Shown here piece after piece: positions 23,583-35,095 of a DNA stretch of 64,000 nt (within the stretch, counting starts at the first letter, position 1; the number at the start of each line of letters is the position of its first letter). Below the pieces are notes generated by a model. The model was not told the DNA's origin, did no database searches, and was given only the letters and a program-made list of their open reading frames with translations. Position numbers and translations under genes: made by a program. This stretch comes from Pseudeuparius sepicola (lineage: Eukaryota > Arthropoda > Insecta > Coleoptera > Anthribidae), in the NCBI GenBank assembly GCA_963920635.1, contig OY987301.1, positions 45,421,820 through 45,485,819 of the forward strand. The letters are read 5' to 3'.

Positions 23583-24250
23583 ATGCGTGTTGTAAAGCAA
23601 GGACAATCACTTGAAGTTGATAACCTAGATGATAGAGTTTCAAACGAGACAGATAATTGTCGACGACATGGATCGCTTCTACCCAATAGCATACGTGGCT
23701 TGATTATCGGTCCATCTAACTGTGGAAAGACAAATGTAATAATTTCGCTGCTAACCCACTCTCAAGGACTACATTTTTCCAATATCTATATTTTTTCCAA
23801 ATCATTATACCAACCAAAGTATCAGTACTTAATAAATGTTGTAACACCCATAGTGGAATTGGGTCTATTTACATTTAGCGATAGAGAGTCTATCGAAAGC
23901 CGAACCCGATTTAATATTTATATTTGATGACGTCATATGTGAGAAACAAGATCAAATCCGAGCCTATTTCAGTATGGGGCGCCATAAAAATGTAGATTCC
24001 TTTTTCTTAGCACAAACTTATTCGAAAATACCAAAACAATTAAAATTTACTTGTTGGGTTCAAACAAGACGAAACAAATTTACGTCATATTTTTAGTGAC
24101 CGTATAAACCCCGATTTAACTTTTGCAGAATTTCTTAAAATCTGTGGGGAATGTTGGAAAGACCGTTATGGATTTTTGGTCATTGACAAAGACAGTGAAA
24201 AAAATAATGGGAGATATCGAAAGTGTGTTGATAGTTACATATACATATAA
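23583..24250 (+). pseudogene. A32-like genome-packaging ATPase, frameshifted
   Basis: The frame opens at ATG 23583. Walker A is GPSNCGKTN (near 23709). After a frameshift between about 23890 and 23915 the Walker B FIFDDVICEKQ follows near 23920, and then the sensor region MGRHKNVDSFFLAQTY. A further frameshift lies near 24045; the tail ECWKDRYGFLVIDKD runs to the stop at 24250. This is the FtsK/A32-like ATPase of Polinton-type elements, which pumps DNA into capsids. Its length matches the family, and the domain order is complete, but the frame is broken at least twice. Confidence 0.8.
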
Positions 24251-24300
24251 ACATTTTTAATTTAATCATTCGTGAACCATCTAGCGTGGGAAGAACAACA

Positions 24301-25263
24301 ATGGATAAAAACATTCAGGATGAAATAGAGCTTAAACGAAAATTAGTTGAAGCTACGGAAGCAGTTCGTAAGAAATTTAAATCCGTTCAAAGCAAAAACT
24401 TTGAGGATAAAAGAGTACTTGAGAAAATGTATGAACCTATTACAAAACCATTGAATATAATATCGAAAAAAGCTGTAGAACCTGCTAAAGTATAAAAAGT
24501 ATATCCTAAAATAAAAAGGGAAAAAAGATGAATTTTTTGGTATAAACAATAGTAATGATGAGCGTAATGATGATAGTAATGATGACAGTAATGATGATAG
24601 TAATTATAGCAGTACAAGTGAGAGTGTAGAAAGCAAAGACAGATCATCCCTCTTAGAGCAAAATATTTCCAACACTGAAAAAACTAGACGGGAGATGTTG
24701 TTCGAACACCTGGAGGGCGTTAAAAACAACAGAGCAGAATACGATTATGATTATGGAATACGTTTTGATAATACAACAAATAAATTTTTCATGGGGGGTG
24801 CAGAAGTTAAATTTTTGCACAAAAAAAATACTTCAATTATGCATGACAATAACGTTGCTACTTTTGATGGTAACGATGAGATTTTTGATGTGCTTTTCTT
24901 GAAGTTGCCCGAAAACATCCTTAGGAACGGACTTAGTAATGAAGCCAAAATGGCTTATACTGAGATTTTAAGATCAACAGGGGCACCCTACAAATACTAC
25001 GACCCCAGTCGGGGCTTAAACGTAAAAAACAGTAGAAAATTTAAGGAGATCATAGAACCACTAATGAGGGGTTATGTTAATTCGATGGGGGGTTCTGAAA
25101 CAGAGAAGGGTGGTTTGCTTGCACTACCTTATAGAAAAACATTAAATAATGATCCAATCAGCTACGTTTATTATGGAGCTCTAAAATGGCTGGAAATACC
25201 GGAGTGAATAATGAAATAATATCAATAACCGACGAGCTAAGGGAGGAGGAAATTATATATTAA
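24301..25263 (+). pseudogene. Polinton-associated protein of the insect DUF8207 type, frameshifted
   Basis: ATG 24301 opens a charged coiled-coil-like N-terminus (KRKLVEATEAVRKKF). The frame breaks near 24490. A Ser/Asn/Asp-rich repeat (about 24550-24640) leads to the conserved core with EYDYDYGIRFD, VLFLKLPENIL and KYYDPSRGLNVKNSRKFKEI. A last frameshift near 25190 leads to NEIISITDELREEEIIY and a stop at 25263. I recall this type of protein beside the ATPase gene in insect Polinton-like elements; its function is unknown. Confidence 0.6.
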
Positions 25264-25330
25264 CCTATTCACCCAAGGTTTTTATAAATATCATACACAG
25301 CACTAAGTAAATCAGTGAGTGTTGGACAGT

Positions 25331-25784
25331 ATGAGTGACAATAATTATTCCACCATTGATAAATTCGGTTGCAAGGGAAGGCGACTTTACGTTGGAAATG
25401 TATCACGTGGACCCGCTGGTGTTGGATTTAAACTCACGAAAGATGAACATTTCGATATTGATGGAAAACGTTTGTGTAATGTTGCAGAACCTATATCTAA
25501 TACTGATGTCGTAACACTTAATTATATTAATAGACCGGTTAAGGGTACTGAAATTGCAGTGCAAGAAACCGCAAAACTTATATTGGACAAAACAGAGCAA
25601 TATGTTGAAGCACGTATTAATAAATGTGCTAGCGAAGTAAAAAAAACAAATACTTGAACGTATTGACGATGTAGTTAGAGAAATCAATCAAGATCATAAT
25701 CAAAATACAAGATCTCTTCATGCACTTATAGGAAACATCTGTTTTAAAGGTACATCCCTAATTAACAAAACGCATAAGTTGTAA
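25331..25784 (+). pseudogene. Polinton structural-type ORF, frameshifted at an A-run
   Basis: It starts MSDNNYSTIDKFGCKGRRLY and contains GFKLTKDEHFDIDGKRLCNV. A run of eight A near 25639 shifts the frame and ends the first ORF at 25657. The other frame continues ILERIDDVVREINQD as a helical tail to a stop at 25784. Similar short proteins lie between the DUF8207-type gene and the integrase in related insect elements. A fibre or tail role is only a guess. Confidence 0.5.
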
Positions 25785-25899
25785 AACATCGGCTGGAGTG
25801 GTACTGAAAAGTGACACCGAAATAGTTTCCACGCAATCAGATATTAAACGCTGACATATTGGAAAGGTCGCAGATACTGGATTATTTTACTGTAGGAAT

Positions 25900-26790
25900 A
25901 TGAACAGTAGCAAGCAAGTTATTGTTGATGAATTACACAAGATGGCTCGTAGGAATTTTCAACGACGAAGGACGTTGAGTAAGGGATATGGTGATTTATG
26001 GCAAATAGATTTGGCGGAGATGCAACCCCCATATAAATAAAGGCGATAGATACATCTTGATAGTAATTGACTGTTACTCCAGATTTGTGTGGGCGAAACC
26101 CCTAAAAAATAAAACCGGTGTTGAAGTCTCGCGTGCTATGGAAACTGTTTTGAGAGAATCCGTCTATACACCGAAGCATATACAGAGTCATCACGGGACG
26201 GAATTTTATAATAAATATTTCACAAAGTTGATGGAAAAGCACAATATAAATCACTACTCCACATTCAGCACCATGAAAGCGGCTTTAGCTGAGCCAGTTA
26301 TCAGAACTTTAAAAAATTTGCTGTACAAGGAATTTTCGGTGAGGGGGTCCTACAAGTGGCTTGAAATTCTACCCAGCATTATTCAAAAATATAATAATAG
26401 AGTACATAGGGTGACCGGTTTGGCACCGTCTTCGGTAACCCCAACAACAAAACTACCTACTCGTACACACAGCGAGCCGTCCTCAAGCAGAAAACGTAAA
26501 TTTAAATTAAAGGTATATTTGAGGAGGGGTACAAACCTAATTGGTCCACCGAGCTTTTTAGGATAATTAAATTAAAATTGTGCAAACCTACTACATACCT
26601 CTTGGAAGATATGCACGGTCAACCCATAAAAGGTTGTTTTTATGAATATGAATAGCAGAAAACAAAAAATAAAGACATGTATTTGGTTGAGAAGATATTA
26701 AGGAGGCGTGGAAACAAAGTGTATGTGAAATGGTTGGGATTCTCGACAGAGCACAACAGCTGGATAAATAAGAATGATGTAATCTCATAA
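25900..26790 (+). pseudogene. Polinton retrovirus-like integrase with C-terminal chromodomain, catalytically dead
   Basis: It begins MNSSKQVIVDELHKMARRNF. The first catalytic Asp is in DLWQIDLAEMQ. A TAA follows at PPYK, with a frameshift before LIVIDCYSRFVWAKPLKNKT. The second catalytic position, Asp in the family's T-D-N-G-T-E-F, is His here (QSHHGTEFYN, about 26180-26210). The third acidic residue, Glu of KAALAEPVIRTLK, is kept. After a frameshift near 26510 the C-terminus carries NWSTELFRII and then a chromodomain (VEKILRRRGNKVYVKWLGF ... NSWINKNDVIS). The domain order is the standard for Polinton integrases. Together the stop, the frameshifts and the lost Asp exclude activity. Confidence 0.85.
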
Positions 26791-27368
26791 ATAAATTATG
26801 TATGATGTGTAATCTAAATTGAATCATTTAATATATATTTCAAGTCACCTAGAAACGCAACGTACTGACATTGCAGAACAGCACGCGTGACGCACGTAGT
26901 ATGTGCGTCAATAAACATAACATATAAACAAATATTTTGTATAAATACAGCCACCTAAAACGAAATAAATCAGATCCAACTCGTTTGTGTTGTGTCTCTT
27001 ACCTATCGCTATGCCCAAGCCACCTTGGCCCTAGCAGAGAGTGAGGCTGCTCTCTGATAGCGATATAGATCCTTTCACAAATACCTTCCTCATCCTTACT
27101 ACAAATGCCTCGTCTGGTAGTAAATACCCTTCATCATATTTGCTACAAGTGCCCCGTCTGGTAGCAAATAAATACAGTCCTTCTGTTGCTACAAGTGCCT
27201 TGTCTGGTGGCAGATTAAAACCTCTCAGCCATTCCTAAACCCTGAGAGAACGCAGAAAAGTTGGAAGTAATCCACTGCCGCAAAAGGCAGAAGTAAGTTC
27301 CGGGCACCAGTGCCAGGACAATGACATGTATTAGACTTGTATCTGTTTGAAATAATTCTTAATTAAAA
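26791..27368. other. Polinton interior without gene; short tandem motif
   Basis: From about 27098 to 27210 the text 'ctacaartgcc..gtctggt.g' occurs three times at about 50-base spacing. The segment 26880-27340 has promoter-like and AATAAA-like signals and could be a decayed LTR, but I found no second copy or internal coding region. Confidence 0.35.
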
Positions 27369-28094
27369 TACAGGGTGTTTCAGACCTAAATACAATAATT
27401 TTAACCACATACTCAGAAAGGTGTCTAAATGCGGAAAATCGAAAAAAAAAATTTCGGAAACATTTTAGAAATAATTAAATAATTTTAATATTTTATTTAT
27501 TTATTATTATATTAAGGCGCCAGGGAGAGGCAAATTCGTTTCAGGTCTTCCTTACGACGTTGCCGGAAACTCAATATTTTTTATCTTTTCAAGGTCTCTA
27601 CTGATTTATCTAAATGTGCCTACCTTTTATTATCCTATAGGATAATAATCGCTGATAGCAAAAGAAAGGTGTTTAAAAACTATCCTTCTCTGGTAACACC
27701 TCGGTAAGACACGCACTCACATTCGCACTTGTCGTATTATCACAAAACTCCCGGTTTCGAAAAGAAAGTTCGGCGGCACGGCAGCGCCCGGACGATATGG
27801 TACTGCGATTTTCCACGGCATCCACCGACGGAATTTAGACCTCAACTCGCCCTGCGTCCGAGGGGAATAATTGTAGTACCTTCTCCGCGTGGCGCGTTGG
27901 CGCGTACCTTTCCGCGTTGTTGGTTTCTTTGTTTCTGATGGACGACTGTCCTGCGCGGTCGCGCTCTGCGCTCCCTCTCGATGTAGCGACTGTCGTTTTG
28001 CTCGCGGTGCGACCGACGTTGCCGATACAGTTCATTCATTGTCTGATTTTTTACTACTAACTAGATTTATTATTTATGTATTTATTACTATGTA

Positions 28095-29643
28095 CAGGGT
28101 GGGCCAAATTGGACACTTTTAAAGGGAAACTCCTATTTTTGACGGAGATAGACGAAAACTGATATCGGTGTCTGAGCCTCATTTTTTATGGTAAACTTAA
28201 TGGCGAAAACAGCAAATCGATATCTGTCACCGGTCTTGAGTTACAGGGCGTTTTTCGAAAATGTGCGTTTTCGAAAAGTGGCCGTAACTTTTTTCGGGTT
28301 GAAAATTTTGTATTTCTGTAAAAACATTCCTAAAGCACTTTTTTACGTAGAATCCGATGCTGCTACTACATTTTTTTCTAGTCAATGGTTTAAGAGTTAC
28401 GGATAAAAAATATTATTTTTTAAATGGAACACCCTGTATATTTTTGTATTTTTTAATAGAGCAAAAAATTACCATTCCAAAAATATATAACACTTAATGA
28501 TTTACTTAAGTACTTATTAATTACTAATAGCTTTTATGATTTCATGTGTATAATTGGAAGCACGCCCTTTCAACAAGTAGGCTTTGGACGGTGTGACAAT
28601 GAAACAACCGTGGAAAAATGTTTACTGTTACCTACCTGCCAAATTTTCAGTTAGGCTGTTTAGGCAGGGTAAAGATTTTTCTATTTTTGTGTAATTTATA
28701 AACTTTATAACATACCTACAATGAAATTTGAAAGTTATGAAAAATGGGATATGATAGTCTGTTTTATACAATCTGGGGAAAAATCAGATGCAACGAGCAA
28801 TTTATACTACGAGCGGTATCCAGAAAGAAGACATCCTTTCAAGCACATTTTTGCAAGATTGCGACACAATTTGATTAATAGTGTTAGAGTAATAGTTAAT
28901 AGATTTGATTAATAGTAGGCCGAAAATGTAGGTACGAGTTAAACAGAGATAGGCATTTTCCCCGGCTTGTATAAAACAGACTATCATATTCCATTTTTCC
29001 TAACTTTCAAATTTCATTGGAGGTATGATATAAAGTTTATAAATTACACAAAAATAGAAAAATCTTTACCCTGCCTAAACAGCCTAACTGAAAATTTGGC
29101 AGGTAGGTAACAGTAAACATTTTTCCACGGTTGTTTCATTGTCTCACCATCCAAAGCCTACTTGTTGAAAGGGCGTGCTTCCAATTATACACATGAAATC
29201 ATAAAAGCTATTAGTAATTGATAATTACTTAAGGAAATCATTATGTATTATATAATTTTCGAATGGTAATTTTTTGTTCTATTAAAAAATGCAAAAATAT
29301 ACAGGGTGTTCCATTTAAAAAATAATATTTTTTATCCGTAACTCTTAAACCATTGACTAGAAAAAAAATTTGGTAACAGCATTGGATTCTACGTAAAAAA
29401 GTGCTTTAAGAATGTTTTTACAGAAACACAAAATTTTCAACCCGAAAAAAGTTACGGCCTCTTTTCGAAAAGGCACATTTTCGAAAACGCCCTGTAACTC
29501 AAGAACGGTGACAGATATCGATTTGCAGTTTTCGCCATTAAATTTATCATAAAAAATGAGCCTCAGACACCGATATCAGTTTTCGTCTATCTCCGTCAAA
29601 AATATGAGTTTCCCTTTAAAAGTGTCCAATTTGGCCCACCCTG
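28095..29643. mobile_element. foldback mariner-like element nested in the previous one (copy 1)
   Basis: It starts CAGGGTGGGCCAAATTGGAC, ends with the inverse, with TA outside (28093-28094, 29644-29645). Two near-perfect arms of about 640 bp run inward. A second copy lies at 61850-62899. The centre keeps a short transposase remnant (28721-28912). Confidence 0.9.
28721..28912 (+). pseudogene. DUF4817-like transposase N-terminus left in the foldback
   Basis: The 63-residue frame reads YEKWDMIVCFIQSGEKSDAT and then NLYYERYPERRHPFKHIFAR. This matches the helix-turn-helix start of DUF4817 transposases such as the intact one at 8459. The catalytic part is absent. It shows that the foldback family arose by internal deletion of an autonomous Tc1/mariner-like transposon. 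Confidence 0.7.
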
Positions 29644-30267
29644 TACAGTGAGTGTCCTCCGACAACAGGGATAATCTTTAGCAAACAAAAAAATAAAGGC
29701 ACAAAACACGGCGCTTAGTTAAGGTTTTATGTTTTAAAAGGCGACACGATAACAACTAAAAACTAAACTGGCATACGGCAGTTCGCATGCGCGGCATGAT
29801 CGCCCCCTCTCCTGCCGCGCGGAAGGGCCGCCTCCACCGCCTGATTTCATTAGTTTAATTGAATTGGCCTTTCATAAATGCATAAATGGTAAAATTACTT
29901 AAAAGTACTTAAAATCAGGGAATACCAGCTAAAACCGGCAACATTGCACGTCGCCCAATAATGTAGCTGCTGGCCGGCCCACTTGGCGGACGTTACCTCG
30001 CCAGTGGCGTCGTTATTGTTTATAAAAAATAGCTTCCTTAAAAAAAAAATCTGGCTTTATTATTGACTTAATTTTTTTTAATTGCGGATTCGTATTAAGC
30101 TCAATTTTCTCCGCATGTGGTTAAAATTATTGTATTTAGGTCTGAAACACCCTGTATATGTTGTTGTTTTTTAATTTTTTCCCTGCGAGTTAAATATATT
30201 ATCACCAGAAATTTTTTGGGGGTAGAAAAGTGGACAAAAAAAAAATGCAATATCAAAAAATGAATAT

Positions 30268-30814
30268 TTAAATTAGTACATGAGAATCAGATGGGGATGA
30301 GGCACCGAGACAGTAAACACAGCCTTCACTTCGACGCATCTGATATAGGGTATCCGTACAGGCCATGCAGCGCAACCATGTAGTCTTCTGTCGATTTATC
30401 ATGTGAGCATCAACATGGTTATTAATTTTGTTTGCCCACAACCCAATGGTATTGTCGGAATCTGTATGTTCCCTCACATATGTGGAATAGCAACTCACAC
30501 ATAATCTATTGCATTGTCCTAATGATATAATATTTACATAGACAATTGTGAAACAGTATGTAGCCTCTTCAACAAACTCCAAACAACCACGCGAAACTTG
30601 AACAGGTACATGTAATACGGCGGGTGGTACAATATGCGTCTGTGTTAATAACATCTATTCCCTCATCGCATTCGTTGTTTATGGGTCCGTCTTGACCGTA
30701 ATTTTCGACGTATGGTACTTCCTCACCCCCCTGTGTGGCTAATATATACCTCTAATAAATTTCTTCTCTTTCGGATAGATCCATTAAACGGTTTCTGATT
30801 TTCTGTGACATCAT
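30268..30814 (-). pseudogene. Polinton right-end gene, Cys-rich, broken; function unknown
   Basis: An ATG at 30814 overlaps the inner edge of the right TIR and opens MMSQKIRNRLMDLSEREEIY, then a stop. A long frame (30268-30654) follows after a further frameshift. It has four Cys pairs (CNRLCVSC, CMAC, CVYC) that look like a zinc-binding fold. The family is not recognised. It mirrors the 17302 gene in position and shares its TIR promoter. Confidence 0.5.
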
Positions 30815-32667
30815 ATTAGCTATAATTTTACGAGACTAGCAAATTACTAGGTAAAATATACAATGTCGGATTCAAAGTTCGAAGAGAATGATTTTAGGCA
30901 CTTCCACCCTCGGCTTTTATCTGCCACCTATACCCCCACTTCTCAAAATATATAGTATTACAACAGATCTTGAGTTTAATAATAGTTGCTAAAATATTTG
31001 GGTGTATCTATTCACATAGATTATAATATGTGAATACGTCGTTGGTTTTCCGTAAATTACCTTATCAGTTATCTTTAATTTCACTAGTACGTGTACCTAT
31101 ACGTATATTCTGAAATAATATCAAAGCACTGCAATGTATCCGGTTTTAATTTATTTCATTTCAAATTCTACTGTTAAACATTTTCTACTCCGGCACTGGG
31201 CGCCCGCCCCGGGCGGATACGCTTCGTGCAGCGCACGGTCGTTGGTCGGTCGGCCGGCGGCATGGGAGAGCGCCCCTAGATATCGTCTCGTTGGTACCGC
31301 CATACGATGCCTAGGGGGGGCGCCACAGGTACCTTTCATCGAATTGGCGGCGGGTATGGTAGGGGCAGGTGCCGAGGAGTCGAATGGAAAGGGATACACG
31401 TTCCTTGGTCGTGAGATAGTTATAGGTACAGCCCGCGGTTGTGAGAAAAGGAGAGAAAAAAATCAATACTATGTCGCGCCCACACCCGACGCCGTAGTAC
31501 TGCCGCTTTATTTTTTTCGTTTGCGGTGGCGATATTTTTTGCATAATTGACGCGCGTTTAATGTAGTAGTACTCGCTTTGATAAATCGCGATTGTGCTAT
31601 AGACTGTTTTCGGACAAGACAAGTGTTTGTTTTGGGAAAGTGCATCTGGCTGGACGAATGCTGTTGTATGTAATAAGGAATGTTCGAGGGCACTCATGCT
31701 TTGAAACTGTTTTTAATTGTTTTCTTTGATTGAGTGCTTTCTGATATCCTTACATTACACTTCTTAAGAGTACCTATTCAGTTTAAAGCACACCTATTAT
31801 TTTTTCTTTGTTTGGGAATTTCTAGGGGTGATGGCTGTGATTTTACAAGCTAATTGGGTACGTGAAGGGGGCTAGACGCTAGACAAAGTATATAGCGTTG
31901 TAGGTTTGTAATTTTTAGTAGATGTAGGACATATAGAATTTATTTTTTGTTTATTACATAAAAATAGGGCATAATGCGCCATACAGTGCAGTATATGTAA
32001 TGTTTTTTTCATTGCAAAGGGGGTAAATTATTGTGTAATTAGTCGAAAAATATAGGAAATGACAGTACGAGCTTATTTTTTATTAGATCTGAGGTAAATA
32101 GAAGTTAGTTATGCGTAAATAGTGTCTAATATGCCATACAGTGCAGTACACTGTATTTTTTTCATTGCAAAGGGGATAAATATTGCTAATTAGACAAAAA
32201 AAAGCCCGGGAAATGAGAGCACTTATATCTATTTTAGATAGTTATGTAGGTATAAACGGTAGGTAACCCGCGTAAATAGAGTCTAATACAGTATACAGTA
32301 CAGTACATTTAATGTTTTTCTTTGTAATTGCTATAAATATTGCTAATTAGACAAAAAAGCGCGGGAAATGAGAGTACTTGTGCCTATTTTAAATAGTTAT
32401 GTAGGAATAAACGGTACGTAAACAATAAATTCACATTTTATTGTGTGAATTTCGCGGGAATATGGACTCGCGGCATTTTAATTACACATTACGCCGCAAT
32501 TACACGGTGCGGGGTGCGGGGGAGAGATATGCGCTCGGAGCGCATGCGCGGGAGAAAATTGGGCGGGGCCTACCAGGGGCGTAGGAGTGGGGGTAATGTA
32601 CGAAAAAGGAGTGGGGGGATCAAAAAGGGGGCGGGGGACTATTTTCAACTCTCTATAATACACTACT
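30812..32667. repeat. right TIR of the Polinton (~1.86 kb)
   Basis: It is the inverse of 15435-17304. Identity stops exactly at the start codon of the right-end gene. Many single-base changes separate the two TIRs (for example at 31040-31060), so the element is not recent. Confidence 0.9.
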
Positions 32668-32849
32668 TAACACTTAAATTTTTTTATTTATAGCTGTCAT
32701 GCACACTAGAAAATTTTAAAAATGTGAAAAATGTGCAAGAAATTTCAAAGATTTCCAATGTAGTATGTTGGGAAAAAAATACCTAAAACATGAAGGTACC
32801 TACAGGATTCGAGGCCACGGCTCGCTACAATAAAATGGGCACATTTTTC

Positions 32850-33040
32850 GGTGGGTACTAAGAGAGCACACATTAAACCATGGCATTGTTTTAAATTCTG
32901 ATAAAGTAGCAATTAGTTTTGCCCACAAATGACAATGGAAAATGTTTTTCGATAACTCTTGAAACAAAACAGTTACAAACCGAAGAAATTTCGGCAGTTT
33001 TCGGGTTTTTTAAAAATATCTGAAAGTAGGCCATGGATCT
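32850..33040. repeat. right arm of the older foldback element
   Basis: It mirrors 15240-15428; see that entry. The arm ends in the first satellite array. Confidence 0.65.
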
Positions 33041-33119
33041 CAAAAATGGAGGCAGAAAGAGGCAAGGAAGATGGAATTGGTAGGTAAGGATTTTTGAGAT
33101 TCATATTGATGTATACTTA

Positions 33120-35095
33120 AAATTGCCGGGAAAACTACACCCTGAAAATCTCAGAAGTAAAAAAATTGCCTGACAAAAAACTACCCCTTCCCACCCCCGA
33201 AATGTTTTTGGTCGGATCCTCGCCATTTTCAGCCCGAACGTTCAAAATTTACCCAGACGCACCCAATCCGCGATTGAAAAAATTTACCGGACAAAACTAC
33301 CCCCTGCATCCCTTTAAGGAAAAAAATTGATAACTCCATTGTTTCTGGTCCGATTTTCGCCGTTTTCACAAAGACGTTCAAAAGAGTCTCAGAAGCATAA
33401 AAAACTGCCTGACAAAAAACTACCCCTTCCCACCCCCGAAGTTGTTTTTGGACGAATCCTCGCCATTTTCAGCCAGAACGTTCAAAATTTACCCAGACGC
33501 ACCAATCCGCGGATGAAAAAAAATTTTCCTGATACAACTACCCCCTGCATCCATTTAAAGAAAAAAATGATAACTCCATTGTTTATGGTCCGATTTTCGT
33601 CGTTTTCACAAGGATGTTAAAAAAAGTCAGTCTGAGAAATAAAAAAAACTGCCGGAAAAAAACTACCCCTTCCCGCCCCCGAAGTTGTTTTTGGTCGGAT
33701 CCTCGCTATTCTTAGCAAGATCGTTCAGAATGACTCCAGAAACACCAATCCGCGGTTGAAAAAAATTGCCGGACAAAACTACCCCCTGCATCCTTTTAGG
33801 AAAAAAAAAATAAATCCATTGTTTCTGGTCCGATTTTCGCCGTTTTCACAAGGATGTTAAAAAAAGTCAGTCTCAGAAATAAAAAAAACTGCCGGAAAAA
33901 ACTACCCCTTCCCACCCCCGAAGTTGTTTTTGATCGGAACCTCGCCATTTTTAGCAAGGACGTTCAAAATTATTCCAGAAGCACCAATCCGCGGTTGAAA
34001 AAATTGCCGGACAAAACTACCCCCTGCATCCCTTTAGGAAAAAAAATGATAACTCCATTGTTTTTATGGTCCGATTTTCGTCGTTTTCACAAGGATGTTA
34101 AAAAAAGTCTCAGAAGCATAAAAAACTGCCTGACAAAAAACTACCCCTTCCCACCCCCGAAGTTGTTTTTGATCGGAACCTCGCCATTTTTAGCAAGGAC
34201 GTTCAAAATTATTCCAGAAGCACCAATCCGCGGTTGAAAAAATTGCCGGACAAAACTACCCCCTGCATCCCTTTAGGAAAAAAAAAGATAAATCCATTGT
34301 TTCTGGTCCGATTTTCGCTGTTTTCACAAGTACGTTCAAAAGAGTCTCAGAAGAATAAAAAACTGCCTGACAAAAAACTACCCCTTCCCACCCCCGAAGT
34401 TGTTTTTGGTCGATTCCTCGCCATTTTCAGCCAGAACGTTCAAAATTTGCCCAGACGCACCAATCCGCGGTTGAAAAAAATTGCCGGACAAAACTACCCC
34501 CTGCATCCCTTTAGGAAAAAAAATTATAGCTCCATTGTTTATGGTCCGATTTTCGTCGTTTTCACAAGGATGTTAAAAAAAGTCTCAGAAGCATAAAAAA
34601 CTGCCTGACAAAAAACTACCCCTTCCCACCCCGAAGTTGTTTTTGGTCGAATCCTCGCCATTTTCAGCCAGAACTTTCAAATTTATCCAGACGCACCAAT
34701 CCGCGGTTAAAAAAATTTTCCTGACACAACTACCCCCTGCATCCCTTTAGGGAAAAAATTGATACCTCCATTGTTTCTGGTCCGATTTTCGCCGTTTTCA
34801 CAAGGACGTTCAAAAGAGTCTCAGAAGCATAAAAAACTGACTGACAAAAAACTACCCCTTCCCACCCCCGAAATTGTTTTTGGTCGAATCCTCGCCATTT
34901 TCAGCAAGGACGTTCCAAATAAGTAATCCCAAACGCACCAATTCGCGATTGAAAAAATTTGCCGGACAAAACTACCCCCTGCACGAAAAAAAAAATCATT
35001 ACTGAATTTTTTCTGGTCCGATTGTCGCCTTTTCACAAGGATATTATAAAGTCTCAGAATTCAAAAACAAATTTTCAGACAAAAAACTAACCCTC
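33120..35095. repeat. satellite array 1, ~239-bp unit, about 8 copies
   Basis: The phrase CTACCCCTTCCCACCCCCGA starts at 33181, 33420, 33663 (variant), 33902, 34141, 34378, 34616 (variant) and 34852, spaced 236-243 bases. Copies also share CGGACAAAACTACCCCCTGC and TTTTCGCCGTTTTCACAAG. Open frames across it (33327-34596) are by-products of the tandem pattern. Confidence 0.92.

Larger units (their letters stand above)
27371..30154. mobile_element. mariner-like non-autonomous element inserted in the Polinton
   Basis: It starts CAGGGTGTTTCAGACCTAAA, ends with the inverse, and has TA on both sides (27369-27370, 30155-30156). Removing the nested element at 28095-29643 leaves about 1.2 kb with short inverted ends, a GC-rich centre (27700-28050 and 29780-30000) and no transposase. 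Confidence 0.85.
15435..32667. mobile_element. Maverick/Polinton-type element (17.2 kb), degenerate, with nested insertions
   Basis: It begins AGTAGTGTATTATAG and ends CTATAATACACTACT, so its ends are 5'-AG..CT-3'. The six bases TAACAC lie just outside both ends (15429-15434 and 32668-32673). Six-base duplications and AG/CT ends are the hallmark of Polintons. Inside are long TIRs and virus-like genes: an integrase with chromodomain, a packaging ATPase, a double-jelly-roll capsid-like protein, a penton-like fragment and a phospholipase-A2 minor capsid protein. No protein-primed DNA polymerase B and no adenain-like protease was found. Its coding capacity is closest to Polinton/adintovirus-like elements of insects. 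It is an old, inactivated endogenous copy. Confidence 0.9.

Noticed and set aside
26880..27340. A solo LTR of a BEL/Pao or gypsy element
   Set aside because: I could not find defined TG..CA ends or a target duplication.
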